Source: Planctomycetota bacterium (GTDB taxonomy: Bacteria > Planctomycetota > PLA2 > JAEUHO01). Taken from it: a DNA stretch of 55,059 nt. Positions 32,678 to 40,403 of the stretch are shown here, piece after piece (within the stretch, counting starts at the first letter, position 1; the number at the start of each line of letters is the position of its first letter). The notes beneath the pieces are model-generated. The model saw only the letters and a program-made list of their open reading frames with translations. It was not told where the DNA came from and did no database searches. The DNA is taken from positions 1 to 55,059 of the forward strand of contig JASJAY010000007.1 in NCBI GenBank assembly GCA_030066775.1. The letters are read 5' to 3'. The position numbers and the translations under genes are program-made.

Positions 32678-33178
32678 TTGGCCGACATCACGACACGGGC
32701 CGCCACGCACGACGACGCCCCCGCCGGCGTCCGTGTCCTGCGTCGCTCCATCACCGAGCTTTGCACCGCGGACCACCAGAACGACGCCGAGACGATCGAG
32801 ACGTGGCTGTCGAACAAGACGGAGGATCGCTTCGCCGCCTGGGTGGATCGCCCCGACGCGTACCTGGTGGTGGCCGAGGCCGATGCGGAGGTGGTCGGTG
32901 TCGGGATGCTCGGCACCGACGGCCAGGTGCGGCTCTGCTACGTGCTCCCCGGGTACCAGGGGCGAGGCGTCGGCCGTGCGCTGATGGACGCGCTGGAGAC
33001 CCAGGCGCGCGCGTGGGGGGTCACCCGGCTGACGCTCGAGAGCTCGCTCGGTGCGCGGGCGTTCTATCGGCGCGCCGGCTACGTGCCGTGCGGCGACGCC
33101 CGCACCGGCTTCGGCGTAACCGCGTGCCATCCGTTCGAGAAGCGTCTCGACGGGGCGTCATCCGGCGGCGGGGGATAG
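32678..33178 (+). CDS. GNAT-family N-acetyltransferase
   Basis: This is a 166-residue acetyltransferase. The acetyl-CoA loop is clear in 'LPGYQGRGVGRALMDALETQ' (Q/R-x-x-G-x-G/A), followed by 'LTLESSLGARAFYRRAGYV'. The N-terminal sensing part 'DHQNDAETIETWLSNKTEDRF' is of the type found near 'ITELC' in many small GNATs. TTG 32678 is proposed as start because GGAG precedes it by eight bases and the domain begins at once ('MADITTRAATHDDAPAG'); ATG 32642 is the alternative. It ends four bases before the class II amidotransferase start, so the two are probably one operon. Confidence 0.87.
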   Translation: MADITTRAATHDDAPAGVRVLRRSITELCTADHQNDAETIETWLSNKTEDRFAAWVDRPDAYLVVAEADAEVVGVGMLGTDGQVRLCYVLPGYQGRGVGRALMDALETQARAWGVTRLTLESSLGARAFYRRAGYVPCGDARTGFGVTACHPFEKRLDGASSGGGG

Positions 33179-33182
33179 CGCC

Positions 33183-33995
33183 ATGTGCCGGCTCTACGGG
33201 ATGCATGCCGATCGGCTGCACCGCGTCGAGTGCGAGCTGATCGAGTCGCAGAATGCGCTCATCCGCCAGAGCCGCGTCGACAGCCGCGGCATCGTCTCGG
33301 CCGACGGCTGGGGCATCGGTGCCTACGCGAACGGGGAGCCGTGGGTCGTGCGCCAGGTGGCACCCGCGTTCGAGAGTCGCGACTTTCGCGAGGCCGCCGC
33401 CAAGGCCCGCGCCCACACGGTCATCGCACAGGTTCGGAAGGCGGAGGTGGGGGGGCAGCGCATCGAGAACACGCAGCCCTTCGACTACGGCCGCTGGCTG
33501 GGTGCGCACAACGGGGTGATCGAGGCCTTCGAGGCGATCCGTCCCCGCTTGGTCGCCGCCATGCATCCGGACCACGGGCGCGCGGTGCGCGGCGATACCG
33601 ACAGCGAGCACCTCTTCCATCTGATGCTCTCGATCCGTCGTGCGCGAGCGGACCTCCGGCTGGACGAGGTCGTCGCGGAGGCGGTGCGGGTCGTCCGACG
33701 CCTGGTGGATGAGGAGGCGCCCGGAACCCAGTGCTCGGTGAACCTGCTCATCACCGACGGCCGCAAGTTGGCCGGCTGTCGGGCCGGGCGCACGCTGTTC
33801 GCGGCACGGCGTGCGGATCGGGGCGTGTGCGCCATCTGCGGGGAGGTCCATGCGGATGCGGGCGGGGACGGCCAACTGCACCGCGCCGTGGCGATCGCCT
33901 CCGAGCCCACGACCGACGAAGCCTGGGACGAACTGCCCGAGGACAGCGTGTTCCTCGTGACCCCAGGCATCGAGCTCGAGGTGGCCTCGATGTAG
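33183..33995 (+). CDS. Class II glutamine amidotransferase domain protein
   Basis: This is a 270-residue N-terminal-nucleophile hydrolase. After removal of Met1 the catalytic Cys2 would be exposed ('MCRLYGMHAD'). Typical blocks are 'RQSRVDSRGIVSADGWGIG', 'RKAEVGGQRIENTQPFDYG' and 'RWLGAHNGVIEAF', and 'RGDTDSEHLFHLML' matches the glutamine-binding block. Proteins of this stand-alone type (YafJ-like, related to EgtC) release ammonia from a gamma-glutamyl group, but the partner enzyme here is unknown. It sits immediately after a GNAT gene and just before fbp. Confidence 0.9.
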   Translation: MCRLYGMHADRLHRVECELIESQNALIRQSRVDSRGIVSADGWGIGAYANGEPWVVRQVAPAFESRDFREAAAKARAHTVIAQVRKAEVGGQRIENTQPFDYGRWLGAHNGVIEAFEAIRPRLVAAMHPDHGRAVRGDTDSEHLFHLMLSIRRARADLRLDEVVAEAVRVVRRLVDEEAPGTQCSVNLLITDGRKLAGCRAGRTLFAARRADRGVCAICGEVHADAGGDGQLHRAVAIASEPTTDEAWDELPEDSVFLVTPGIELEVASM

Positions 33996-34068
33996 GCCGT
34001 TGAAAGGCGGGGGATCGCCTCAATCGGCGCCTGTCTCGGCCAGGGGATGACGCCGCGCACGGCAGGCG

Positions 34069-34074
34069 TACGCT
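34069..34074 (+). promoter_or_regulatory. Candidate -10 element of fbp
   Basis: TACGCT (TAnnnT form) lies 18 bases before the fbp ATG; GGAGG at 34081-34085 is its ribosome-binding site. No -35 box is recognised. Confidence 0.3.
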
Positions 34075-34092
34075 GCACCTGGAGGCCGAGAA

Positions 34093-35106
34093 ATGGTTAC
34101 GCAGTTCGAAGAGGGGATCACCCTCGACCGCTTCATCTTCGAGACGACGCGAGACCATCCCGAGGCCACGGGTCGCTTCGCTACGCTCCTCCAGCAGATC
34201 GCCCTCGCGGCGCGGTTGATCTCGGCACGCGTCAACCGCGCCGGCCTCGCGGGCATGCTGGGCGGCACGGGCGAGGTCAACGTGCAGGGCGAGTTCGTCC
34301 AGAAGCTCGACGAGTACAGCAACGAGGTGCTGAAGCGCGCGCTCGAGCATCCGGGCGTCTGCTGCATGCTGGCGAGCGAGGAGGACGAGGAGCCGTTCAT
34401 CGTGCCCGATCGCTTCGCGACCGGGCCGTATGCGGTGTGCGTCGATCCCCTCGACGGCTCGAGCAACATCGACGTCAATGCGACGATCGGCACGATCTTC
34501 GGCGTCTTCAAGCGGAAGTCGTCGACGGACGTGCAGGGGCAGGTCGAGGACCTCCTCCAGCCGGGCACGGACCTGATCGGCGCCGGCTACGTGATCTACG
34601 GCTCGGGTACGGTGTTCGTCCTGTCCACGGGCAACGGCGTGCACGGCTTCACGCTCGATCCGACCGTCGGCGAGTTCTTCCTCTCGCACCCGAACCTCCG
34701 GCTTGCGCCGCGCGGCACGATCTTCTCGGTGAACGAGGCCTACGCCTCGCAGTGGCCCGAGGGCATCCGCGACTACGTGCGCACGCTGAAGGAGCCCGAT
34801 GCGGGGATGAGCGCGCGCTACATCGGTTCGCTGGTCGCGGACTTCCACCGCAACCTGATCAAGGGCGGGATCTTCCTCTACCCGGGGACGGCGGCGAAGC
34901 CGAAGGGCAAGCTGCGTCTGCTCTTCGAAGGCTTCCCGCTCGCGTTCCTCGCCGAAGCAGCCGGCGGCGCCGCGACCGATGGTCGCGGGCGACTGCTCGA
35001 GCGCGTCCCGGAGTCGATCCACGAGCGCACGCCGTTGATCATCGGCAACCGCGATGACGTCGCCGACGCGACGCGTGCGCTCTCGCCGGAGTACGTCGCC
35101 TCGTAG
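34093..35106 (+). CDS. fbp: Fructose-1,6-bisphosphatase class I
   Basis: This is a 337-residue gluconeogenic enzyme that hydrolyses fructose-1,6-bisphosphate to fructose-6-phosphate in the cytoplasm. The metal-site motif 'CVDPLDGSSNIDVNATIGT' is intact. Other family blocks are 'EEDEEPFIVPDRFATGPYAV', 'GYVIYGSGTVFVLSTGNGVH' and the substrate-binding 'RYIGSLVADFHRNLIKGGIF'. The length matches class I FBPases. The start is supported by GGAGG seven bases upstream of ATG 34093. It stands alone, with no other Calvin or glycolysis gene nearby. Confidence 0.97.
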   Translation: MVTQFEEGITLDRFIFETTRDHPEATGRFATLLQQIALAARLISARVNRAGLAGMLGGTGEVNVQGEFVQKLDEYSNEVLKRALEHPGVCCMLASEEDEEPFIVPDRFATGPYAVCVDPLDGSSNIDVNATIGTIFGVFKRKSSTDVQGQVEDLLQPGTDLIGAGYVIYGSGTVFVLSTGNGVHGFTLDPTVGEFFLSHPNLRLAPRGTIFSVNEAYASQWPEGIRDYVRTLKEPDAGMSARYIGSLVADFHRNLIKGGIFLYPGTAAKPKGKLRLLFEGFPLAFLAEAAGGAATDGRGRLLERVPESIHERTPLIIGNRDDVADATRALSPEYVAS

Positions 35107-35296
35107 CGTCGCGCTGTCGACGTGCGACTACGCCGCCGCGCGTGCATGTTGCGCTTTCTGAACAAGCGGTGCGTGCGGTCCCTCGCGAAATGCGTCGCGA
35201 TCTAGCCTCTACGGCGCCCTCGCGGGCTTCGACCGATCCGTCCGGGGTTCGGCACTGCAGTCGCTAGGTGGGGTTCCGCGCACGCGGGAGCCCCTG

Positions 35297-35302
35297 TACG
35301 GT
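35297..35302 (+). promoter_or_regulatory. Candidate -10 element of the 62-residue ORF
   Basis: TACGGT lies 26 bases before the ATG at 35329 and supports expression of the small ORF. The 190 bases between fbp and this box show nothing else I can name. Confidence 0.3.
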
Positions 35303-35328
35303 GCGCAACCTGTCGCATGGGGGACGAC

Positions 35329-35517
35329 ATGCAATATCAATGTTGTGACGCTGCTATCCAGGGGCGCAAGCGGGTCTGCCCAGAGTGTGGTGAGCATCCC
35401 GGTCGCGACCGACGTGCGAATGCTGCTTCGCGCACGGCCGCGGTGTGGGATGCCAACCCGGGCAAGCCGGGGGAGGTTGACCCGCACGTTGTGATCGAAG
35501 GCTCTCGAGCCTGCTAG
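35329..35517 (+). CDS. Small zinc-ribbon-like protein (62 aa)
   Basis: This is a 62-residue frame whose N-terminal half contains two cysteine pairs ('YQCCDAAIQGRKRVCPECGE') spaced as a possible zinc knuckle. The second half is basic and then acidic, ending 'HVVIEGSRAC'. GGGGG lies five bases upstream of ATG 35329 and a TAnnnT box 26 bases upstream. The first half also uses less GC-rich codons than the neighbours ('caatatcaatgttgtgac'). I do not recognise a family. It could instead be chance, since frames of this length are common in GC-rich DNA. Confidence 0.4.
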   Translation: MQYQCCDAAIQGRKRVCPECGEHPGRDRRANAASRTAAVWDANPGKPGEVDPHVVIEGSRAC

Positions 35518-35520
35518 CCC

Positions 35521-35553
35521 CCGCCCGGGATCTCCTCCTTCTCGGGTGGGCGG
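35521..35553. terminator. Candidate hairpin between convergent genes
   Basis: CCGCCC (35521-35526) pairs with GGGCGG (35548-35553) around a pyrimidine-rich loop, in the gap between the small zinc-ribbon ORF and the HD-hydrolase gene. It could stop both transcripts. Confidence 0.3.
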
Positions 35554-35562
35554 CTGGCCCTT

Positions 35563-36138
35563 CTACGCGCGCGCGGCCAGCTCCTGCATCGCCGCCACCG
35601 TGCGCCGGAGCTCGGCGTGGAGCGCCGCGGGAATGCGACCCTCGAGCGCTTCGAGGACGGCGGCGTAGTACCAGAGCGTGCCCTCGTGGCCGCCCTTGAA
35701 CTTCGCGAAGGCCGGCGTGCCTTCGCGGCGCAGGTCGTCCACGATCGTGCGTGCGTTGTGCAGCTTGTCCGCGCCCGACACGAGGCACGCGCCCTCCGTC
35801 GCGCTCTCGAGGTGCGCGAGGTAGTGCTCCTTGCGCTCGCGCCACGGCGGCTTCGGATCGTCCAGCGTGTCCGAGCACTCGAGCACGATCCCGGCGACGC
35901 GCGAGCCGAAGCGCGCTTCGATCTCCGCCAGCATCTCGTGCCCGCCCTGGTCCTCGGCCGCGTCGTGCAGCAGGGCGGCGATGGCCACGTCCTCGTCCGC
36001 GCCGTGCTCGAGGACGATCCCGGTCACATGGAGCAGGTGCGACACGTACGGAATGGGTGTGCCCTTTCGGGACTGCGCGGCGTGAACCTCGGCCGCGAAG
36101 GCGAGGGCGTCCTGGAAGCGGGGGCCGAGGCGGGGCAC
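35563..36138 (-). CDS. HD-domain hydrolase resembling small alarmone hydrolases
   Basis: This is a 191-residue HD phosphohydrolase. The metal site is visible as 'VHAAQSRKGTPIPYVSHLLH' (first His), 'IAALLHDAAEDQGG' (HD pair plus ED) and 'GADKLHNARTIVDDL' (late Asp). This ordering and the 'RKGTPIPYVSHLLHV' phrase match the hydrolase half of RelA/SpoT and the MESH1-like family, which remove the 3'-pyrophosphate of (p)ppGpp. There is no synthetase domain. Assignment to alarmone breakdown is inference; other nucleotide pyrophosphohydrolases share this domain. Confidence 0.85.
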   Translation of the reverse strand: MPRLGPRFQDALAFAAEVHAAQSRKGTPIPYVSHLLHVTGIVLEHGADEDVAIAALLHDAAEDQGGHEMLAEIEARFGSRVAGIVLECSDTLDDPKPPWRERKEHYLAHLESATEGACLVSGADKLHNARTIVDDLRREGTPAFAKFKGGHEGTLWYYAAVLEALEGRIPAALHAELRRTVAAMQELAARA

Positions 36139-36236
36139 GCTCGGAGTGTAGCGCCCGCGCCCTCGGTTCCGCCGACGCGCCCGGCGCCCCGCGGTACAGT
36201 GGGCGCGGCCCTGCCGGCGGGCCGCTTCGCTTCCGC

Positions 36237-36530
36237 TCAGCCGAGAAGCGACTCGATCAGCTTCTTGGCGCCGTCCTTGGCCATGTCGCCGGCGACCTCG
36301 CGCGGCATGAAGAACATCTGGCGGATGCGCGCGACGAAGAGCACCAGCCCGCCGAGGGTGGCGAACGCGATGCCGGGCAGCAGCGGCGTCGGGTCGTCGT
36401 TGACCTGCGCCTCGCCCAGCGCGGCCAGCGGCAGCACCATCAGGCCCAGGCCCAGGAGGCAGAAGCCGAAGCCGATGAAGGCCTGCTTGCGGATCGAGCG
36501 GCGGATGCGCGTGGTGCGGTCGTAGGCCAT
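36237..36530 (-). CDS. Small two-helix membrane protein
   Basis: This is a 97-residue protein with a basic N-terminus ('TTRIRRSIRKQ') and two membrane helices ('FIGFGFCLLGLGLMVLPLAAL' region and 'LPGIAFATLGGLVLFVA'). The short cytoplasmic tail ends 'DGAKKLIESLLG'. GGAG lies about nine bases before ATG 36530. Longer in-frame versions are unlikely because the signals fit this start. I see no family signature. It is 85 bases downstream of the coiled-coil/XRE regulator gene and may be its operon partner. Confidence 0.7.
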   Translation of the reverse strand: MAYDRTTRIRRSIRKQAFIGFGFCLLGLGLMVLPLAALGEAQVNDDPTPLLPGIAFATLGGLVLFVARIRQMFFMPREVAGDMAKDGAKKLIESLLG

Positions 36531-36615
36531 CGGGGGGCTCCTTCGCGGGCGCGAGAGGCGCCCGTCAGGAGCCATGTACGGAGGCGCGTCCGGAGATCGC
36601 AGCCGCCTTCCGGAT

Positions 36616-37062
36616 CTACCCCTCGAGCTCGTCGAGGCGTTTGAGCGCCTCGCGCTTGCCCATCCCGCGGATCCCTGCGAGCTGCTGGAGCTTCGCCGAC
36701 TGGGGCTTGGCCTTGCCGTTCTCCCAGTTGTAGATCGTGAGGGTCGAGACCCCGACGAGCAGCGCGTACTCGCGCGCCGAGAAGCCCAGCTTCTTGCGGT
36801 GGGCCTTGAGCCACTTGGGCGAGAAGCGGGGGGCGTCGTCAGCGGCAGCGGCGGCGGGCGCGGGCCGGCCATCGGCGGCAGCAGCGCCCTTCTTCTGCAG
36901 ACGGCTGATCTGCTTCTGCAGCGAGGCGATCTCCCGCTTCAGCTGCGCGATCTCTCGCCGATGGACCGCGGACGCCTTCTTCGTAGCGCCGACCTGATCG
37001 CGGATCTCCTTGCGGGCCAGGCGGGCCACTTCCGCCTTGAAGGCCGCGTTGAATCCAGACAT
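36616..37062 (-). CDS. Coiled-coil protein with C-terminal XRE-type HTH domain
   Basis: This is a 148-residue DNA-binding protein with inverted layout. Residues 1-58 are a charged, probably dimerising coiled coil ('FKAEVARLARKEIRDQV', 'HRREIAQLKREIASLQKQ'). An Ala/Pro-rich linker follows (about 59-78). Then comes a helix-turn-helix 'WLKAHRKKLGFSAREYALLV' continuing 'GVSTLTIYNWENGKAKP', a classic XRE recognition segment. The final residues ('GMGKREALKRLDELEG') form another helix. I infer an oligomeric nucleoid-like or regulatory protein. The start is ATG 37062 with no perfect SD. Confidence 0.82.
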   Translation of the reverse strand: MSGFNAAFKAEVARLARKEIRDQVGATKKASAVHRREIAQLKREIASLQKQISRLQKKGAAAADGRPAPAAAAADDAPRFSPKWLKAHRKKLGFSAREYALLVGVSTLTIYNWENGKAKPQSAKLQQLAGIRGMGKREALKRLDELEG

Positions 37063-37172
37063 CGATGTCCCTTCGGCTGTTCTCCCCCCTTTCAGTGCAC
37101 GGGGGATCGCCGTTTCGTCAAGAAACGCGGGTGCCGGGAGCGTGGACGCCGGTCTACGCGGTCGACCTGGCC

Positions 37173-39749
37173 CTATACGGCCCGACGAGCGATCGTCCCG
37201 CGTGCGCCGGCAGGCAGCTCGGACGCCTTGTCGGCGGCGCGGACGTACGTCGCGCTCTCGTCGATCGCCTTCAGGACGACCATCGTGACGTCGTCGTCCT
37301 GGCTGCGTCCGCGGGCGTGCTTGCGCACGCGCTCGTACAGCCGCTCGACCATGTCGGCCGCCGGGGCGTCGATGTGACTGCGCACGACCTCGAGGGCGCC
37401 GTCCTCCCAGAGGCAGTCGCCGTCCTTCGAGCGGCTCTCGACCACGCCGTCGGTCAGCAGCAGCGCGACGTCGCCGGGCTGGAGCTGCCCACCGGAGCCA
37501 ATCTCGTAGCCGCGGTCCGCGAGCACGCCGAGCGGGATCCCAGTGCGCTCGAGCGTCGCCTTGGTGCGCCCCTCAGCGTCCAGCACGAAGGCCGGGATGT
37601 GGCCGGCGTTGCAGTACTGCATCGTGCGGGTCTCGAGGTCGAGCACGATCACGAGCAGCGTGACGAAGAAGTCGCCGTCGAAGTCCTCGTGCAGCATCAG
37701 GTTGATGCGCTCGAACGCCTCGTCGAGGTCGATGCCCAGCTCGAGGTACGTGCGCAGGCAGGCGCGCACCTGGGTCATCACGAGTGCCGGCCCCAGGCCG
37801 TGGCCGGACACGTCGCCCACGGCGATCGCAACGCGCGAGTCCGACTGCTCGATGAAGTCGAAGTAGTCACCGCAGGTCGCCTCGGCCGAGAACACGGCAC
37901 CGGCGATCTCGAAGCCGCGCATCCGCGGCGCCGTGACCGGATACAGCTTGCGCTGCACGTCCGAGGCCAGCTCCATCTCGATGCGCTGCTCCTCGATGCG
38001 ACGGTTCTCGGTCATGTCGCGGCACACGCCGACCCAGTGCGTCAGGCGACCGCGGGCGTCCAGCATGGGCGTCAGGGTCTGCTCGCCGTGATACACGCTG
38101 CCGTCGCGGTGCTCGTTGGCCGTGGTACCGCGGAACGCGGTGCCCGACAGGATGGCGGCGCTCAGTCGCACGAAGTCCTCGGGGTCGCCGCCGCCCAGGC
38201 CCACCGCCTTGAACGAGCCGCCGACCGCGTCGCGTCGGGCGTATCCGGTCATGCGCTCGAAGGCTGGGTTCACGTAGATCAGCTCACCCTTCGCGTCGGC
38301 GATGTAGACGGCGTCGGCCGTGTGGTTCACGGCGCGGGACAGACGGCGGATTGCCTGCTGCGAGCGCTTCTTCTGGCTCACGTCGCGCAGCACGATCAGC
38401 GCGCCGTTGCGCTTCCCGTTCTGCGCCACCAGCGGCGCGCCGCTCACGGAGACCCAGCGGCGGGTGGTCTCGCCGAGATCGCGGACCAACACCTCGCGTT
38501 CGGGCACGGTCTCGCCGGCGAGCGCACGCGCCAACGGGAAGGCCTCCTCGGGGAAGCTCGTCTGGCTGTCCACCTCGAAGACGCCCAGCGCCGACGACCA
38601 GGAACCCGAGATGCCGATCTCGGCACCGCGGCCCAGGATGCGCTCGGCGGCCGCGTTGAAGAACTGCGTACGGCCTTCCGAGTCCACGACGATCACGCCT
38701 TCATCGAGGCTCGCGAGGATGCGGCGCATGGCGCGGTCGTGCTTGCGCAGGGCGTCTTCCCGTCCGCGCAGAGCGAAGTGGAAGGCAAGGCCTACGAGGA
38801 CGGCCCAGGCCAGCACGGCCAGGACGGCCATGAGGAACGGGATCCACGAGCGCTCGGCGGCCAGGAACGCGGGCGAGGGCTGCCCCGCCAGGTGCCAGGT
38901 CTGGGAGGCCGCGCGCACGTCGGCGACGGCGGTCCAGCGGCCGGATGCGAAGACACCCTGCTCGCCCAGCACGTGCCGCGCCCCGGACGCATCCGGATCG
39001 CTCAGCTCGAGCGCGAGCGTCGGCGTCGCGTCGTCCGGTCGCGCGCCGGGGAACAGTTCTGCGGGACGGAAGGCGAGCACGACGAAGCCGGCCACCTGCG
39101 TCGTGGCACGGTCGCGCACACGCAGGAACATGAGCGCGACGGACGGCGCTCCCCCGCGCCCCGCAACGGGATCGCTGAGGATCGGTTCGTCCTCGACGGC
39201 CGCTCGCGCCATGGCCGCGCCGAACACACCCTGCGAGCCCAGGTCGAGACCGATCGGCAGGAGGCCGTCGGCCTTCGGCTCGACGAAGTACACGGGGAAC
39301 GCCAATCGGCCCGTCTGCGAGCGGTTCCCGTCGCGGTCGCGGATCTGGTAGTCGGGGAAGCCGGCCCGGCGCGCGCTCGCCACGTGCTGCTCGCGATCGT
39401 CCTCGTCGACCGCCGGTGCCCAGGCCAGTGCGCGCAGTGCGCCCAGCCGGCGCAGCGGCTCGGCTGCGAACGTCGCGAACTCCTCGCGGGTGACCTCGGT
39501 CGAGGAGTCGTAGAGGGCGCGCAGCGAGTAGAGCGCTTCGCCGAATGCGAGCAGGTCCTTCTCGATCTCCGCGGCCTGCGTGGCGACGGTTCCCGCGAAC
39601 GCCTGCTCGATGTCGTCCGTCTCGGCGCTCCGCGCGAGCCCGTAGGCCAGGCCGCCGATGGCCAAGCCCATCAGGGCCAGGCCTGCGCCCAAGAGCATTC
39701 GGCGCTCAGGGCGTGCGGGCGTCGGGATCTGGGGCGGCGTGCTCGGCAT
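37173..39749 (-). CDS. Membrane CHASE-PAS-PAS-PP2C (SpoIIE-type) sensor phosphatase
   Basis: This is an 858-residue sensor. It starts with a membrane helix ('MLLGAGLALMGLAIGGLAYG'), then an extracytoplasmic CHASE domain (about 45-290, with 'LRALAWAPAVDEDDREQHV' and 'FVEPKADGLLPIGLDLGSQ'). A second helix ('FLMAVLAVLAWAVLVGLAF') follows, then two PAS domains ('GVIVVDSEGRTQFFNAAAER', 'YVNPAFERMTGYARRDAVGG'). The C-terminal PP2C phosphatase carries 'CGDYFDFI', 'VGDVSGHGLG', 'LLTDGVVES' and 'DDDVTMVVL'. It would dephosphorylate a STAS-type or other phosphoprotein in response to an external signal. ATG 39749 is favoured by GGAGG ten bases upstream; ATG 39770 lacks any SD. Confidence 0.92.
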   Translation of the reverse strand: MPSTPPQIPTPARPERRMLLGAGLALMGLAIGGLAYGLARSAETDDIEQAFAGTVATQAAEIEKDLLAFGEALYSLRALYDSSTEVTREEFATFAAEPLRRLGALRALAWAPAVDEDDREQHVASARRAGFPDYQIRDRDGNRSQTGRLAFPVYFVEPKADGLLPIGLDLGSQGVFGAAMARAAVEDEPILSDPVAGRGGAPSVALMFLRVRDRATTQVAGFVVLAFRPAELFPGARPDDATPTLALELSDPDASGARHVLGEQGVFASGRWTAVADVRAASQTWHLAGQPSPAFLAAERSWIPFLMAVLAVLAWAVLVGLAFHFALRGREDALRKHDRAMRRILASLDEGVIVVDSEGRTQFFNAAAERILGRGAEIGISGSWSSALGVFEVDSQTSFPEEAFPLARALAGETVPEREVLVRDLGETTRRWVSVSGAPLVAQNGKRNGALIVLRDVSQKKRSQQAIRRLSRAVNHTADAVYIADAKGELIYVNPAFERMTGYARRDAVGGSFKAVGLGGGDPEDFVRLSAAILSGTAFRGTTANEHRDGSVYHGEQTLTPMLDARGRLTHWVGVCRDMTENRRIEEQRIEMELASDVQRKLYPVTAPRMRGFEIAGAVFSAEATCGDYFDFIEQSDSRVAIAVGDVSGHGLGPALVMTQVRACLRTYLELGIDLDEAFERINLMLHEDFDGDFFVTLLVIVLDLETRTMQYCNAGHIPAFVLDAEGRTKATLERTGIPLGVLADRGYEIGSGGQLQPGDVALLLTDGVVESRSKDGDCLWEDGALEVVRSHIDAPAADMVERLYERVRKHARGRSQDDDVTMVVLKAIDESATYVRAADKASELPAGARGTIARRAV

Positions 39750-39784
39750 CCGCGTCGCGCCTCCGTCCATCGGGCAACAGGGTC

Positions 39785-39820
39785 GGGGGTCCTCTCGCAG
39801 GGGTATTGGCGAGACCCCCC
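39785..39820. terminator. Long bulged hairpin between the SnoaL-like and sensor-phosphatase genes
   Basis: GGGGG (39785-39789) pairs with CCCCC at 39815-39820, and TCTCGC (39793-39798) with GCGAGA (39809-39814), leaving a small bulge and a 10-base loop. It lies 70 bases after the SnoaL-like stop and 36 bases before the sensor start, so it could be a terminator or a structured leader. Confidence 0.4.
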
Positions 39821-39889
39821 TCTGTGCATTTCACCGAGGGCGTGAATTTCTCGAATTCAGGCCCCGAGAGCCGGTTCGTGCGGGTGCGC

Positions 39890-40318
39890 TCAGGCGAAGC
39901 GTTTGCCGGAGAGCGCCATCGCGAATGCGTTGGGCGCGATGCTGCCGATGCCTTCCATGAGCGTGAGGAAGTCCCAGTAGTTCCAGGCGCGGCGGATCTG
40001 CCCACCGCGCACTTCCGTCTGCACGGCGCCTTCGAAGCGAACGCGCGCGCCCTGGAACGTGACGTTTGCTGCGCAGCGGACATAGCCGCGCGACCCGTCG
40101 TCGATCGCGTCGAGCACCTCGATCTCGATGTCGCTCAAGACCTGCCGCATCTGCAGCCAGAACTGGTGGAACGCCCCCGGGCCGACGAGCGGCTCGGGCC
40201 CGAGACCGTAGGCCTCGCCCTCGGGCGAGAAGCGCTCGTAGATCGCGCGTTCGTCGCCTTCGTTCCAGACGCGCCGGAACCAATCCGTGATCACAGCGCT
40301 CGGGCTTTCGTCAGCCAT
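39890..40318 (-). CDS. SnoaL/NTF2-like protein
   Basis: This is a 142-residue alpha+beta-barrel protein of the NTF2/SnoaL fold. Opening helices contain 'VITDWFRRVWNEGDERAIYE', then 'GPGAFHQFWLQMRQVLSDI', and the sheet ends in 'GGQIRRAWNYWDFLTLMEG'. Members include polyketide cyclases, ketosteroid isomerases and many ligand-binding proteins of unknown role, so no reaction is inferred. Two adjacent ATGs (40321 and 40318) are possible; GGGGAG lies seven bases before the second. Confidence 0.82.
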   Translation of the reverse strand: MADESPSAVITDWFRRVWNEGDERAIYERFSPEGEAYGLGPEPLVGPGAFHQFWLQMRQVLSDIEIEVLDAIDDGSRGYVRCAANVTFQGARVRFEGAVQTEVRGGQIRRAWNYWDFLTLMEGIGSIAPNAFAMALSGKRFA

Positions 40319-40403
40319 CATCCGACTCCCCACGCGCCGATCCCATCATCGGACGAGGGGGCGGAGCCAAACCGACTCGCGCGTATTAAGAGGTCGCGAA
40401 CAC

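Noticed and set aside
36195..36200. TACAGT -10-like hexamer
   Set aside because: It faces rightward where only minus-strand genes lie, so it probably serves no gene. It also shows that such hexamers occur by chance.
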